Shown: positions 24,732 to 33,821 of the stretch, in pieces
Position numbering within the stretch: position 1 is the first letter of the stretch
Layout: the number at the start of each line of letters is the position of its first letter
NCBI GenBank assembly: GCA_035547915.1
Contig: DASZTS010000023.1
Coordinates: 1-64,000 of the forward strand
Direction: 5' to 3'
From: DASSFG01 sp035547915
GTDB lineage: Bacteria > Planctomycetota > Planctomycetia > Pirellulales > JAICIG01
Length of the DNA stretch: 64,000 nucleotides
Notes under the pieces: generated by a model
The model's input: only the letters and a program-made list of their open reading frames with translations
Databases searched by the model: none
Told to the model about the DNA's origin: nothing
Translations under genes and position numbers: made by a program

Positions 24732-25174
24732 GAGGTGTCCTCCCCGGCATAACGCCGCACGGCGATTTCATCGAGTTCTTTCCGTCCTCGCTCTTCTTCT
24801 TCCTGGGCGTGTCGCTCCTGCTGCTTCTCACGCAACAGCTCGAGCGATCGCACGTCGCGGTCGGCGGCCACCAGGGCCTGTCGCCGCTTCTCGACCTCGC
24901 TGACCAGCGAGGCCTCTTGCAATTGGAGCGCCCGCTGCTCGGCCCGTAGCACCAGCTCATAACGCGTGGCATTCAGCAGGCGATCGGCATCGAGCGGACC
25001 GACGGGCGGGGCTTGAAGACGGTGTGTCTCGCGCAGCAGGTCGTCGATCTGACGGCTGCGCACCCGCAACTGATCGATCAGCGTGAGCGCTTCGGCGAGC
25101 TGCATGCGCCGCTCATCGCGCGCCAGCTCACGGAGCCGCAGCAACGTCGCCAGTCGAAATTGAAAGCGCGCCAT
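24728..25174 (-). CDS. fliJ: Flagellar export chaperone-escort FliJ
   Basis: 148 residues, almost entirely helical, starting MARFQFRLATLLRLRELARDE, the common FliJ opening (F-F-L-LL-LR). It is rich in Arg, Glu and Gln with heptad spacing through the whole length. FliJ is the rotor-like stalk of the FliI ATPase. It overlaps fliI by 1 bp and the MotE-like gene by 4 bp. Confidence 0.87.
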   Translation of the reverse strand: MARFQFRLATLLRLRELARDERRMQLAEALTLIDQLRVRSRQIDDLLRETHRLQAPPVGPLDADRLLNATRYELVLRAEQRALQLQEASLVSEVEKRRQALVAADRDVRSLELLREKQQERHAQEEEERGRKELDEIAVRRYAGEDTS

Positions 25175-26541
25175 CAGCCGTTACCCTGCGATTGGGGATT
25201 TGCCTGTGGCTGGGCCTGGACCTGCGGCGAAGAACGTTGCGCCGCGCGGCTGCGCAGGTGCGCGAGCAATTCGGCGGCCCGGGCGACGCTACACGATTCG
25301 TGCGTGCCCTGCCGCAGAAACTGCTGAATTGGCTCCCACAACTCCAAGGCCAGATCGACGGCGCGGTTGCTGCCCTTGCGGTAAGCGCCGATCGAGATCA
25401 AATCTTCGTGGTCGCGGTGGGCCGCCAGTAACTCGCGCACCAACGTAGCCCCCTCACGATGCTCCGGACTGGCCACTTCGGTCATCAGGCGGCTGATGCT
25501 TGCCAGCGAATCGATGGCTGGATAGTGCCCGCGAGAGGCCAATTTGCGTGATAACCAGGTGTGCCCGTCGAGCAGGCCGCGCACGGTGTCGCCGATCGGT
25601 TCTTGCGGATCGTCCCCTTCGACAAGTACCGAGTAGAACGCCGTGATGCTGCCGGACCGCGTCCGCCCTGCCCTTTCGACCAGCCGTGGAAGCATGGCAA
25701 AAACCGACGGTGGAAAGCCGCGCGTGGTAGGGGGCTCACCGGCCGCGAGGCCGATTTCGCGCTGCGCCAGCGCAAACCGTGTGAGGGAATCCATCACCAG
25801 GAGCACGTCCCGGCCCCGATCGCGGAAATATTCGGCCACGGCCGTCGCGGCAAATGCGGCCCGTACGCGGATCAGTGCCGGTTCGTCGCTGGTGGCTACC
25901 ACCACCACGCTCTTGGCCAGTCCGTCCGGGCCGAGATCGCGCTCGATGAACTCGTTGACCTCGCGGCCGCGCTCGCCGATGAGCGCAATCACATTGACGT
26001 CGGCCGAAGTGTAGCGAGACATCATGCCCAGCGTCACGCTCTTACCCACTCCCGAGCCCGCGAAGATGCCCATCCGCTGGCCCTTGCCACAAGTCAGCAG
26101 GCCGTCGATGGCTCGAATGCCCGTCGATAGCGGCGTATCGATGCGCGGTCGCTCGAAGGCGGGAGGTGGCTTGCGATCGAGGGACGCTCGCTCCGACAGA
26201 ATGGGCTGCGGCCGGCCGTCGATCACGCGACCGCGGGCGTCGATCACGCGGCCCAACAACTCTGGGCCCACGCGCAGCCAGCTCTTGGTCTGCACGAGAC
26301 GAACGCGATTACCCCGCCGCACACCCTGCAACTCGCCGAAGGGGCAGACGAGCGTCACGTCGTCGCGAAAACCGACGACTTCGGCCGACAACGGCCCGCC
26401 ATGCTGACGCTCGATCTCGACCATCGCTCCCACCGGTGCGGGAAAGCCCGCCACGGCGGCCGTCAAGCCGGTCAGGCGCGCCACGCTCCCTTCGAGGGCG
26501 GTGGGCAGAATGGAGGCGAGTTGGTCGGTGTACGAAAGCAT
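25174..26541 (-). CDS. fliI: Flagellum-specific export ATPase FliI
   Basis: 455 residues, typical length. The Walker A motif GIFAGSGVGKSVTLGMM lies near residue 165. LLVMDSLTRFALAQREIGLA is the Walker B region, with the type III ATPase sequence GEPPTTRGFPPSVFAMLPRLVERAG following. The C-terminus is helical (VARAAELLAHLRSRA). The hexamer energises export with FliH and FliJ, which flank it here (fliH upstream by 53 bp, fliJ overlapping by 1 bp). Confidence 0.96.
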   Translation of the reverse strand: MLSYTDQLASILPTALEGSVARLTGLTAAVAGFPAPVGAMVEIERQHGGPLSAEVVGFRDDVTLVCPFGELQGVRRGNRVRLVQTKSWLRVGPELLGRVIDARGRVIDGRPQPILSERASLDRKPPPAFERPRIDTPLSTGIRAIDGLLTCGKGQRMGIFAGSGVGKSVTLGMMSRYTSADVNVIALIGERGREVNEFIERDLGPDGLAKSVVVVATSDEPALIRVRAAFAATAVAEYFRDRGRDVLLVMDSLTRFALAQREIGLAAGEPPTTRGFPPSVFAMLPRLVERAGRTRSGSITAFYSVLVEGDDPQEPIGDTVRGLLDGHTWLSRKLASRGHYPAIDSLASISRLMTEVASPEHREGATLVRELLAAHRDHEDLISIGAYRKGSNRAVDLALELWEPIQQFLRQGTHESCSVARAAELLAHLRSRAAQRSSPQVQAQPQANPQSQGNG

Positions 26542-26594
26542 TTTTCAGATCGTCTGGTCGATGGGTCGCACGCGGTGTAACTGCGAAAACTCGT

Positions 26595-27257
26595 TTACAA
26601 CAATTCCTGTTCAATTCTGGCCAATTGTGCCTCGAACCGCTGATCGATCAGGCCGAAGTCGGTCTCGACGCGGCAACCGCCGCGGCTGATATGGGCGTCG
26701 GCGACCACGTCCGCCGCCGCCAACCGCGAGAACTCGGCCACCACCTGTTGTACCTGCGCACCCAGGGCCGCGTGGTCGTCGGGATTGATGGCGATGCGTA
26801 TGTGGGCATTGCCGCCCGCAAGTTCCAGGGCCTCGCGGAGCAGGGCCAAGGGGATGTCCGGCTGGTGTTTCAGCTCGCGGCGGCAGACCCTCGCCGCCAT
26901 GGCGGCTGCCAGTTGCACGGCCTGCCGCTCCCATTGACCCAGCCAGCCATGCTTCGCCCGCTCGATGTCGGCGATTGCCGCGCGCAGGGCCGGCAGAACG
27001 GTCTCCAATCGTTTCGTAATCTTCTGCTCGACCAGGCTATCGACGGCCTTGGCAGCCGCTTGCCGCCCTTCCGCTTCGGCTGCTTGGCGAATCGCCACCG
27101 CGTCCTGCGCAGCCTTGGCCACGATCTGTTCGGCCTGCGCGCGAATCTTTTTCAGATAAGCCTCGCCCTGTACCGCCAGATCGTCGAAGTTGAAGACGAC
27201 CGAACGGAGTTCGGCTTGGGCGTCGGCGGCAGCGGCGGCTTTAATGACGGTAGACAT
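26595..27257 (-). CDS. fliH: Flagellar assembly protein FliH
   Basis: 220 residues. The N-terminal coiled-coil (GEAYLKKIRAQAEQIVAKAAQDAVAIRQAAEAEGRQA) is followed by a globular C-terminal domain (AARVCRRELKHQPDIPLALLREALEL, HIRIAINPDDHAAL, CRVETDFGLIDQRFEAQLARIEQELL) of the FliH/YscL family. FliH regulates FliI and ties it to the C-ring through FliN. Order fliG-fliH-fliI is canonical. Confidence 0.92.
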   Translation of the reverse strand: MSTVIKAAAAADAQAELRSVVFNFDDLAVQGEAYLKKIRAQAEQIVAKAAQDAVAIRQAAEAEGRQAAAKAVDSLVEQKITKRLETVLPALRAAIADIERAKHGWLGQWERQAVQLAAAMAARVCRRELKHQPDIPLALLREALELAGGNAHIRIAINPDDHAALGAQVQQVVAEFSRLAAADVVADAHISRGGCRVETDFGLIDQRFEAQLARIEQELL

Positions 27258-27266
27258 AGCGGTTGC

Positions 27267-28253
27267 TTATGCGACGGCGAGGAGGTGACCACCGCCCTGC
27301 AGATCGATAGCGCCGTCGAGCACGAGCTGGCGGGCGACCCGAGCCACCTCGTGCTGAGCTTCTTCGACGTCGGAGAGCCGCATCGGCCCCAGGCGTTCGA
27401 TCGTGCGGCGCATTTTCTTCGCTTCGACGGGACCGAGCAGCCTCAGCAGGCGATCGACCAGGCGCTCGTCGGCACCTGCCAACGCCAACTGGGTGACCTC
27501 GGCGTCCACGGCACCAAAGATCGCTGCCAGCGTCGCATCGTCGACCTGGTCCAGATCGGCAAAATCAAACCGTTGCGGACGCAATCTTTCGGCCAATCTT
27601 CGATCGTGCCGCGAAAGATTTTTCATGATCGAGCGGCGCAGGCTCGGTTCGGCCGCATCGAGGATGCGGGCCACCGATTCCAGCCCGCTTTCTTGACGAC
27701 GCTCGGCCAGCGCCTGCTCGAGCATGCGCGATTCCAAGGCGTGCTCCACTTCGCGCACGACGTCGGGGTTGGCCTGGTCTAGATCGATCAACCGCTCGAC
27801 CACATCAGCCTGCAACTCGGCATCGAGCGATGCCAAGACGTCGGCCGCGCGGTCATCGGGCAGATGGGAAACGATCACGGCGATGGTCTGCGGATGCTCG
27901 CCGGCGATAAAAGGTGTGATTTTCTCGCCGCGCGCCGCGTGCAGAAATCGAAACGGCCGGTGATCATCGGCCGGCGGTGTGGCGGGCGTCTTTTTTGTGG
28001 TTGCCTCGATACGTCGGGCCAACCGTGGGTCGAGTTCGACGCCCCTGTTCTGCCGAGGCGGCCGACCCCGCATGAATTCGTCGACGGTGCGCCGCTCTTC
28101 GTCCGGATCGACTCCGTCCAACTCGACCAACATGCGGCGAACGCGCGCCGCGTCGTCTTCCGGCAGCCGTTCCAAGACGGCCTCGGCCGCGGCCTCGTCG
28201 AGACTCATCACCAGGATGGCCGCGCGTCGCAGATTATCGTCCAATCGGTCCAT
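27267..28253 (-). CDS. fliG: Flagellar motor switch protein FliG
   Basis: 328 residues, normal length. Contains the EHPQ motif in GEHPQTIAVIVSHLPDD, a middle domain of repeated armadillo-like helices and the C-terminal torque helix (VEAKKMRRTIERLGPMRLSDVE) with charged residues that face MotA. The N-terminal domain (AAILVMSLDEAAAEAVLERLPEDD) binds the FliF tail. It starts 3 bp after fliF ends. Confidence 0.95.
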   Translation of the reverse strand: MDRLDDNLRRAAILVMSLDEAAAEAVLERLPEDDAARVRRMLVELDGVDPDEERRTVDEFMRGRPPRQNRGVELDPRLARRIEATTKKTPATPPADDHRPFRFLHAARGEKITPFIAGEHPQTIAVIVSHLPDDRAADVLASLDAELQADVVERLIDLDQANPDVVREVEHALESRMLEQALAERRQESGLESVARILDAAEPSLRRSIMKNLSRHDRRLAERLRPQRFDFADLDQVDDATLAAIFGAVDAEVTQLALAGADERLVDRLLRLLGPVEAKKMRRTIERLGPMRLSDVEEAQHEVARVARQLVLDGAIDLQGGGHLLAVA

Positions 28254-28256
28254 GGC

Positions 28257-29918
28257 TTACGTGGCGTTGCTGATCCAGGATCGTAAAATGTTCGCCGCGG
28301 TATCGGGGTCTTCACGCACCATTTCGGCCAGCTCGTCTCGCAGCGACTGGCCCGACCCTAAGCGCCGCTTGAGGCGGGAGCCGTGTTTCTCTGGTTCCGC
28401 CTTCTTGGGCTCGGATTCTTTCTCGGCGGCCGGCGGGGGAGGCGGCGGTAAAGTGGGTGCCGGTGGTGGCGGCAAGGCGGGGCGGGCCATCGACCGCAGC
28501 ATGACGAGGCTGAACATCGCCATGCCGGCCATCGCCACCGAACTCCAGTTCGTCGCCAGCCAGCTCAGTGCGATTTGGCTCGTCGCCGGCTCGGCGACGT
28601 CGCCGGTCGCCAACGGACGGAAGGGAGTCACCGTCACCAGCGGACGCGGGTCGGCGGTGGGGTCGCTCTGCGGAATCATGTTCGTGATGTGTTTTTGAAT
28701 CTTGGCGATCTCATCGCTCTGGAGCTGATCGAGGATCTTCCTGTCGAGCGGCGGCGCGGGCTGGTCCGGTGGGGCCGGATTCTGCTCGCGGTAGAGCTGT
28801 TCGAAGTAGCTGGTCGGCACGCCGACCGTGACTGTCACACGTTTCGGCGTGAGGGGCGCGGTTTCCGTCTTCGTCCAATTGCGCGGCGCGTCATTCTGTT
28901 CCTTGCGTGACGTGCGCTCCTTGTCGTTGTGGTTGCCGCGGGCCTGGGCGGGCAGCGCGGCCGGCAAGTTGGGCCGTTGCGCTTGCAGCCCCGGCTGGCC
29001 CGACGGGTTGGCGCTTTCGCTCTGGCTCGTTTCGGTATCCTCTTGGACCATCAACGAGACTGGTTTGTTCTCGATATGCGTTTTTTCCTCTCGCAGCAGC
29101 GTATGAGTATCGAGCTCGACGTTGGCCGTGACGACCACTCCGGGCACATACTCCAAGGCCTGGTGGATCTTTTGCTCCCAGATATCTTGCCACGACTTGA
29201 CCCGTTGCATGTACGGATCGTCCAAAGCGTCGGGCAGGTCGCCCCCTCCTCCACCGCGGTAAGACGGTCCATTGGCATCCACGAGCGTAACGTTCGCCGG
29301 GCTCAGGCCGACGATAGCCGCGGTCACCAGATCGCGAATCTTGCGCACTTGCACCGCCGGCAGTGGCTTCGAGCCGACCGGCTTCACCGTGACCGAGGCG
29401 GTGACCACTTGCTCGCCGCCCAAGCCAGGCCTTTTCTGCGAGTCGTAGAGCACCGCGGCGCTTTCGATGCCACTCATCCAGCGGATGATCCCCTCCAACT
29501 CTTTCTGCTTAGCGTTCTTGAGCATGGCTTCCTGCTGGGCCTTGCTCGTAAAGGGACTCGGCTTGTTGACCGCCGCGTCGAGGTGCGATCCGAAGTGAGA
29601 CGGCATGGCGTCACCATCGGCCAGGGCCGCCATGTATTTGGCCTTGAGAGCGCTTGGCACGCGGATACGGCTCCCCTCCATTTCGTAGCTGCTCAATCCG
29701 GCCTGTCCGAAGGCCGCCTGCATCGCCTGCAACTCGGCGGTCGAGAAATGCTGGCCGTCCATCAGGTACGAGTCGCCACCCGAGATCTGGTGGTTGAACA
29801 GGTAGCCGATGCTGACCGCGACCAAAACCAACAGCAAGGCCGTGGTGATGCGCGCACCGGGCGACATCGTCCGGAATAATTCGGTGACCTGGGCGAACGC
29901 TTTGTTGAGGAAGTCCAT
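28257..29918 (-). CDS. fliF: Flagellar MS-ring protein FliF
   Basis: 553 residues, the usual size. The first membrane helix is at about 20-40 (ARITTALLLVLVAVSIGYLF). Ring-building motif domains follow, including GSRIRVPSALKAKYMAAL and LEGIIRWMSGIESAAVLY. After a Pro/Gln-rich loop there is a second helix (WSSVAMAGMAMFSLVMLRSM) and a short cytoplasmic tail (LRDELAEMVREDPDTAANILRSWI) that would bind FliG. FliF forms the MS-ring that houses the export gate. It is 2 bp downstream of fliE. Confidence 0.95.
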   Translation of the reverse strand: MDFLNKAFAQVTELFRTMSPGARITTALLLVLVAVSIGYLFNHQISGGDSYLMDGQHFSTAELQAMQAAFGQAGLSSYEMEGSRIRVPSALKAKYMAALADGDAMPSHFGSHLDAAVNKPSPFTSKAQQEAMLKNAKQKELEGIIRWMSGIESAAVLYDSQKRPGLGGEQVVTASVTVKPVGSKPLPAVQVRKIRDLVTAAIVGLSPANVTLVDANGPSYRGGGGGDLPDALDDPYMQRVKSWQDIWEQKIHQALEYVPGVVVTANVELDTHTLLREEKTHIENKPVSLMVQEDTETSQSESANPSGQPGLQAQRPNLPAALPAQARGNHNDKERTSRKEQNDAPRNWTKTETAPLTPKRVTVTVGVPTSYFEQLYREQNPAPPDQPAPPLDRKILDQLQSDEIAKIQKHITNMIPQSDPTADPRPLVTVTPFRPLATGDVAEPATSQIALSWLATNWSSVAMAGMAMFSLVMLRSMARPALPPPPAPTLPPPPPPAAEKESEPKKAEPEKHGSRLKRRLGSGQSLRDELAEMVREDPDTAANILRSWISNAT

Positions 29919-29920
29919 CC

Positions 29921-30223
29921 TTAGACCTTAATGTTCTGCACGTCCTGATAGGCTTGCACGAGCTTGTTGCGGACCTGCATCATCATGCGGAAGGCCAGGT
30001 CAGCCTTTTGCACGGCGGTGAACACTTCGGCCGGGCTGACATCTCCTCCCGTAGCGAGTTGTTCGACCGCCTGGTTGGCATCTTGTTGCATCGAGTTGAC
30101 CTGCTGAATCGAGTCGAGCAGGAAATTTTTGAATGAGCCGGAGCTCGCCGCCTCCGTGCCACCGATCCCCGGCAGGGTGCGCGGTTGCACGAGGGAAGGA
30201 ACTTGTACGGATTGGATCGACAC
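29921..30223 (-). CDS. fliE: Flagellar hook-basal body protein FliE
   Basis: 100 residues, as usual. The conserved C-terminal helix AEVFTAVQKADLAFRMMMQVRNKLVQAYQDVQNIKV is diagnostic. FliE joins the MS-ring to the rod and is the first exported component. It lies 56 bp after flgC and 2 bp before fliF. Confidence 0.95.
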   Translation of the reverse strand: MSIQSVQVPSLVQPRTLPGIGGTEAASSGSFKNFLLDSIQQVNSMQQDANQAVEQLATGGDVSPAEVFTAVQKADLAFRMMMQVRNKLVQAYQDVQNIKV

Positions 30224-30279
30224 AACGGCACTCCTTTGCGGGCTCGCGGGTCAGGCATCGTAGGCGGCAATTAGCGCGG

Positions 30280-30702
30280 TTACGCCAGAATTCGCAGCGT
30301 TTGCTGAATCATCTCCTTGGTGACGTCGATGACGCCCAGGTTGGCTTCGTAGGCGCGCGTCGTTTCCAGCGCGTCGGTAAACTCGCTCATCAGATCCACG
30401 TTCGGATAGGCGACGTAGCCGGCATGTGGCCCCTCTTTGACGGCGTCGGGATGATTCGGCTGATACCTCCAGCGCGGCTCGACGTCGGCCGTCTTGACCG
30501 AGCTGACTTTGACGCCCGACACCCCGTACGGGCCATGCACGGAGTCGTCCGCCTCGAAAATGGTGTATCGCGGCTTGAACGGCTCGACCTCGCCTGCCTC
30601 GTTGTGCGTCGTCGACAGGTTGGCAATGTTGTTGGCGATGGCGGTCAACCGCACCCGTTGGGCCACCAGCGCACTCGTACTGACGTCGAGGGAGGAGATC
30701 AT
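30280..30702 (-). CDS. flgC: Flagellar proximal rod protein FlgC
   Basis: 140 residues. The N-terminal helix with SALVAQRVRLTAIANNIANLSTT is the rod-protein signature (ANNIAN). The C-terminus ATRAYEANLGVIDVTKEMIQQTLRILA pairs with it. The middle has the DPxH-less FlgC turn VKTADVEPRWRYQPNHPDA and VAYPNVDLMSEF. It follows flgB by 93 bp. Confidence 0.95.
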   Translation of the reverse strand: MISSLDVSTSALVAQRVRLTAIANNIANLSTTHNEAGEVEPFKPRYTIFEADDSVHGPYGVSGVKVSSVKTADVEPRWRYQPNHPDAVKEGPHAGYVAYPNVDLMSEFTDALETTRAYEANLGVIDVTKEMIQQTLRILA

Positions 30703-30795
30703 CGGTTTGGGTTTTGTTCGCAGGAGGGGTTGTTAAAGTTTCGAGCCGGAAGTTGCGCGCCACGGTGTCGTGGAGCACGACCGATCGCCTCATCC

Positions 30796-31200
30796 TCACG
30801 CTCGCTCGCTGATCGCCGCACCGATCAACTGGAGCTGGTTGTTCAAGATCGTCATAGCGATGTTGTGTTGCATCTGGTTCTTGGCCGTTTGCATCAACTG
30901 TTGCTCCAGACCGACGTTGTCGTCGTCGTGTCGCAAGATACCCGCCATACCAGCTTTGACCGGAGCGAATGGATCGAGGTCTTCCGCGACCGACGCGAAC
31001 GATGTGGATTGATCGCGGCGGTGCTCGATGGCGTCGCGCAGATTGGCCTCGAAGGCGTCGGACGACAGGTCGCGCGTGTGGTAGCCCGGCGTGTCGAGGT
31101 TGGCGATATTGCCCGCCAACACCTGGTGACGTTTCTGCGCGAAATTCACCACCTGCTCCAGCACCGGAATGGTCGTCGAATTGAACAGGTTGTTAATCAC
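30796..31200 (-). CDS. flgB: Flagellar proximal rod protein FlgB
   Basis: 134 residues. It carries the rod-protein signature VLAGNIANLDTPGYHTRDL near the N-terminus and the C-terminal helix LEQQLMQTAKNQMQHNIAMTILNNQLQLIGAAI. FlgB heads the structural gene series. The 212-bp space before it (31201-31412), after the sigma54 regulator gene, may hold a promoter, but I find only a poor sigma54-like match there. Confidence 0.94.
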   Translation of the reverse strand: MINNLFNSTTIPVLEQVVNFAQKRHQVLAGNIANLDTPGYHTRDLSSDAFEANLRDAIEHRRDQSTSFASVAEDLDPFAPVKAGMAGILRHDDDNVGLEQQLMQTAKNQMQHNIAMTILNNQLQLIGAAISERA

Positions 31201-31412
31201 GGTTTTCCCTTAAGCAAGCACGATGCCGTTACCGATAATCAGGCCGCCGACGCGAGGGAGCGCAGGCAGCCCGGTGGTGCAAGTTCGTGTCACATCAACC
31301 TTTGTCACCCACGATTCGTTCTCCTCGCGGCACGCTCGGCTGGCGAGCGGATTTGTCGCCCCGCTCGCAAACCGGCAAAAACCGCGCGACGCGATCGGCA
31401 GAATCTGCCGGT

Positions 31413-32846
31413 TCAGGCCGCCTTGGCGAAACGCTTCGTCCGCGGTGCGTAGCCGTATTCCTTGAGCTTGCCCGACAGCGTTCGCAAGCCGATTCCCAGT
31501 GCCGCGGCGGCTCGCGCACGATGTCCCTCGAAATGGTCGAGCGTCGCTTCGATCAGCTTGCGTTCCATCTCGTGCAAGCTCATCCCCAAGGGCAACCGGT
31601 CGCCGGCATCGGACGCCGCGTTGCCCGGCGCGTCGATCAGCCAGGGCCGCAAATCGTCGGCACCGATCGGCCCGCCAACGTTGAGCACACTGGCGCGCGT
31701 CATGATGTTCTCGAGCTCGCGCACATTGCCCGGCCAATGGTAGCTGTCGAGAAGCTGGCGGGCGCCGGCGTCGACCTCGCACGGTTCTCGGCCGAGCCGC
31801 GTCGCGGAGCGGGCCAAGAAGTATTCGGTCAACAATTGGATGTCCTCGCGCCGATCCCGCAAGGCAGGCACTTCGAGCGGAATAACGGCCAACCGGAAGA
31901 AGAGGTCTTCCCGAAATCGGCCGGCCGTCACTTCTGCGCGCAAATCGCGGTTGGTGGTCGCGAGCACCCGCACGTCGACCTGGCGCGTTTCGCTCGAACC
32001 GACGCGTTCGAAGCTGCGTTCTTGCAGCACGCGCAACAGCTTCGCTTGCAACGGCAAATCGATCTCGGTGATTTCATCCAGCAGAATCGTGCCGCCGTCG
32101 GCCAGCTCGAACCGGCCAGTACGGGCCGATTCGGCGCCGGTGAACGCACCTCGTTCGTGACCGAACAACTCACTCTCCATCAACTGGGCCGACAGGACCG
32201 GACAATTCAGGCTGACCAGCGGCGTCGCGGCGCGAGCGCTGGCGGCATGAACGGCGCGGGCCACAAGTTCTTTGCCGGTGCCGCTCTCGCCCGCAATGAG
32301 AATCGTCTCCAGGGTCGGTGCCGCACGAGCGATGCGGGCCCGCAATGAACGCATGGCCGGACTGTTGCCGATCATGGTGGGCGCGATGCCGCTCTCCGTC
32401 GAAGGGGGCAGTGTCTGTCCCGCGTCCATCAACCGTCCATGGCCGATCGCGCGCTCGACGAGTGTCTCTAGCCGATCGGCGGCAAATGGCTTTTCAATGT
32501 AATCGAACGCACCGTGCCGCATGGCCTCGACGGCCGAAGCCACCGTGGCATAGGCCGTAACCATCACCACCTGTGCACCGTGCGGACGTTTTTCGAGCTG
32601 ACGGACGAAGTCGAGGCCCGACATGCCGGGCATCTGCAAGTCGGTAATCACCACGTCGAAGCTTTCGCGGTCGAGAACCTTCAATCCCTCGATCGCGCTC
32701 GATACGCATTGCACCTGATGGCCCGCCTGGCGCAGCACGTCGGCCATCGACTCGCGCGCCTGGCGGTGGTCGTCGACCACCAGCACGCGTCCATTCAACT
32801 CCGCGGGACGCACCGCCAGCAGACTGATTTTGGGTTTTGCAGTCAT
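31413..32846 (-). CDS. Sigma54-dependent response regulator of the flagellar cluster (FlrC/FleR-like)
   Basis: 477 residues. The receiver domain (about 20-135) has the phospho-acceptor Asp69 in VVITDLQMPGMSG. The central AAA+ domain shows Walker A GESGTGKELVARAVHA, the sigma54-contact motif GAFTGA and Walker B GGTILLDEI. The C-terminal Fis-type helix-turn-helix is RARAAAALGIGLRTLSGKL. Such NtrC-family activators switch on class III flagellar genes. The kinase gene is 53 bp upstream and flgB is next downstream, so it is most likely the flagellar activator. Its targets cannot be set from this window. Confidence 0.92.
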   Translation of the reverse strand: MTAKPKISLLAVRPAELNGRVLVVDDHRQARESMADVLRQAGHQVQCVSSAIEGLKVLDRESFDVVITDLQMPGMSGLDFVRQLEKRPHGAQVVMVTAYATVASAVEAMRHGAFDYIEKPFAADRLETLVERAIGHGRLMDAGQTLPPSTESGIAPTMIGNSPAMRSLRARIARAAPTLETILIAGESGTGKELVARAVHAASARAATPLVSLNCPVLSAQLMESELFGHERGAFTGAESARTGRFELADGGTILLDEITEIDLPLQAKLLRVLQERSFERVGSSETRQVDVRVLATTNRDLRAEVTAGRFREDLFFRLAVIPLEVPALRDRREDIQLLTEYFLARSATRLGREPCEVDAGARQLLDSYHWPGNVRELENIMTRASVLNVGGPIGADDLRPWLIDAPGNAASDAGDRLPLGMSLHEMERKLIEATLDHFEGHRARAAAALGIGLRTLSGKLKEYGYAPRTKRFAKAA

Positions 32847-32899
32847 GGAATCGTTTCCTCAACAGGAATTCGAGACACGGCCGAATTGGGGCCGGTAGG

Positions 32900-33769
32900 T
32901 CAGCCTCTCCGGCAAACAGTGGACATCTGGCCGCGACAAGGCAAGCGGAGGGTAAACGCCGCCCCACCGCCAGGCGCATCGGTAATTGTCGCTGTTCCGC
33001 CATGCGCTTCCGCAACTCGATAAACGATCGCCAAGCCGAGCCCCGTACCGGTGGGTTTTGTGGTATAGAACGGTTCGAACGCCCGACGTCGCGCTTCTTC
33101 CGACAAGCCAGGTCCCGTGTCGGCGATCTCGAGCGCCACGGATTCGTCTTCCAACCAACCGCGGATCGTCAAGCGGCCCCCTTCCGGCATGGCATCGAGC
33201 GCGTTGAGCGCTATGTTCAGAATTGAGCGCCGCAACATATCGCGGTCGGCCAACGCGGCAAGCTGCTCTGGGATGGTCGTGGCCAGTTCGATCGACTGGG
33301 CCGCGAGCTGCGGCGCGAGCGAAGCCTGCAATTCGTCCACCAGGGGCCGCAACGATACGGGCGCCAATTGTGGATCGCGTTCCGCCGCGAAGTTGAGCAA
33401 GTCGTTCACTGTGGCTTTCAGCGAAGTCAGGCCGCATTCGACCTTGTCGAGCACGGCGATCGATTCGATGTCGTCGGCGATGCGCCGCCTGAGCACGCTC
33501 ATGTACAAAGCCACGGGAACCAGATTGTTGCGCACTTCGTGGGCCACGTGCGACGCCATTTGCCCCAGGTCGGCCAGCCGATTCTGGCGAGCCAGTTCGC
33601 GGTTCTTCACCTCCAACTCGTCGGTCAGCCGGCGAACTTCGCAGCGCAGGGCCTCGTGCGTTTGTTCCAGACGCAGGGTCGCCCCGTGCCAAGCGTTGAG
33701 CACCGTCTCCAGATCGGAGTCGGGGCTTAACGCCGCGTCATAGAGAGAAGGCTGATGATCGGCTGGCAT
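32900..33769 (-). CDS. Sensor histidine kinase of the flagellar cluster (FlrB/FleS-like)
   Basis: 289 residues from the ATG at 33769 (MPADHQPSLYDAALSP); the frame is open to 33931 but the extra part overlaps the FlgN-like gene. There is no membrane segment. A coiled-coil (about 35-65) leads to the H-box with phospho-His77 in MASHVAHEVRNN. The N-box (NIALNALDAMPEGG) and G-boxes (DTGPGLSEEARRRAFEPFYTTK, GTGLGLAIVYRVAEAHGG) complete a HATPase domain. As a soluble kinase beside a sigma54 regulator and flagellar genes it fits the FlrB type, which senses basal-body assembly. The input signal is unknown. Confidence 0.88.
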   Translation of the reverse strand: MPADHQPSLYDAALSPDSDLETVLNAWHGATLRLEQTHEALRCEVRRLTDELEVKNRELARQNRLADLGQMASHVAHEVRNNLVPVALYMSVLRRRIADDIESIAVLDKVECGLTSLKATVNDLLNFAAERDPQLAPVSLRPLVDELQASLAPQLAAQSIELATTIPEQLAALADRDMLRRSILNIALNALDAMPEGGRLTIRGWLEDESVALEIADTGPGLSEEARRRAFEPFYTTKPTGTGLGLAIVYRVAEAHGGTATITDAPGGGAAFTLRLPCRGQMSTVCRRG

Positions 33770-33821
33770 GGTGTCGATAACTGGTGGTGAACGAAAAGTG
33801 GCTTGTGGGCCTGATGGTCTC

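Noticed and set aside
31278..31292. Sigma54-like sequence TGACACG-AAC-TTGCA on the minus strand upstream of flgB
   Set aside because: The invariant GG is GA and the spacing is one base short, so it does not meet the -24/-12 requirement although the context is attractive.
31370..31412. Hairpin CGGCAG/CTGCCG with a later T-run after the sigma54 regulator gene (minus strand)
   Set aside because: The stem is only 6 bp and the T-run is 14 bases away, so it is not a convincing terminator.
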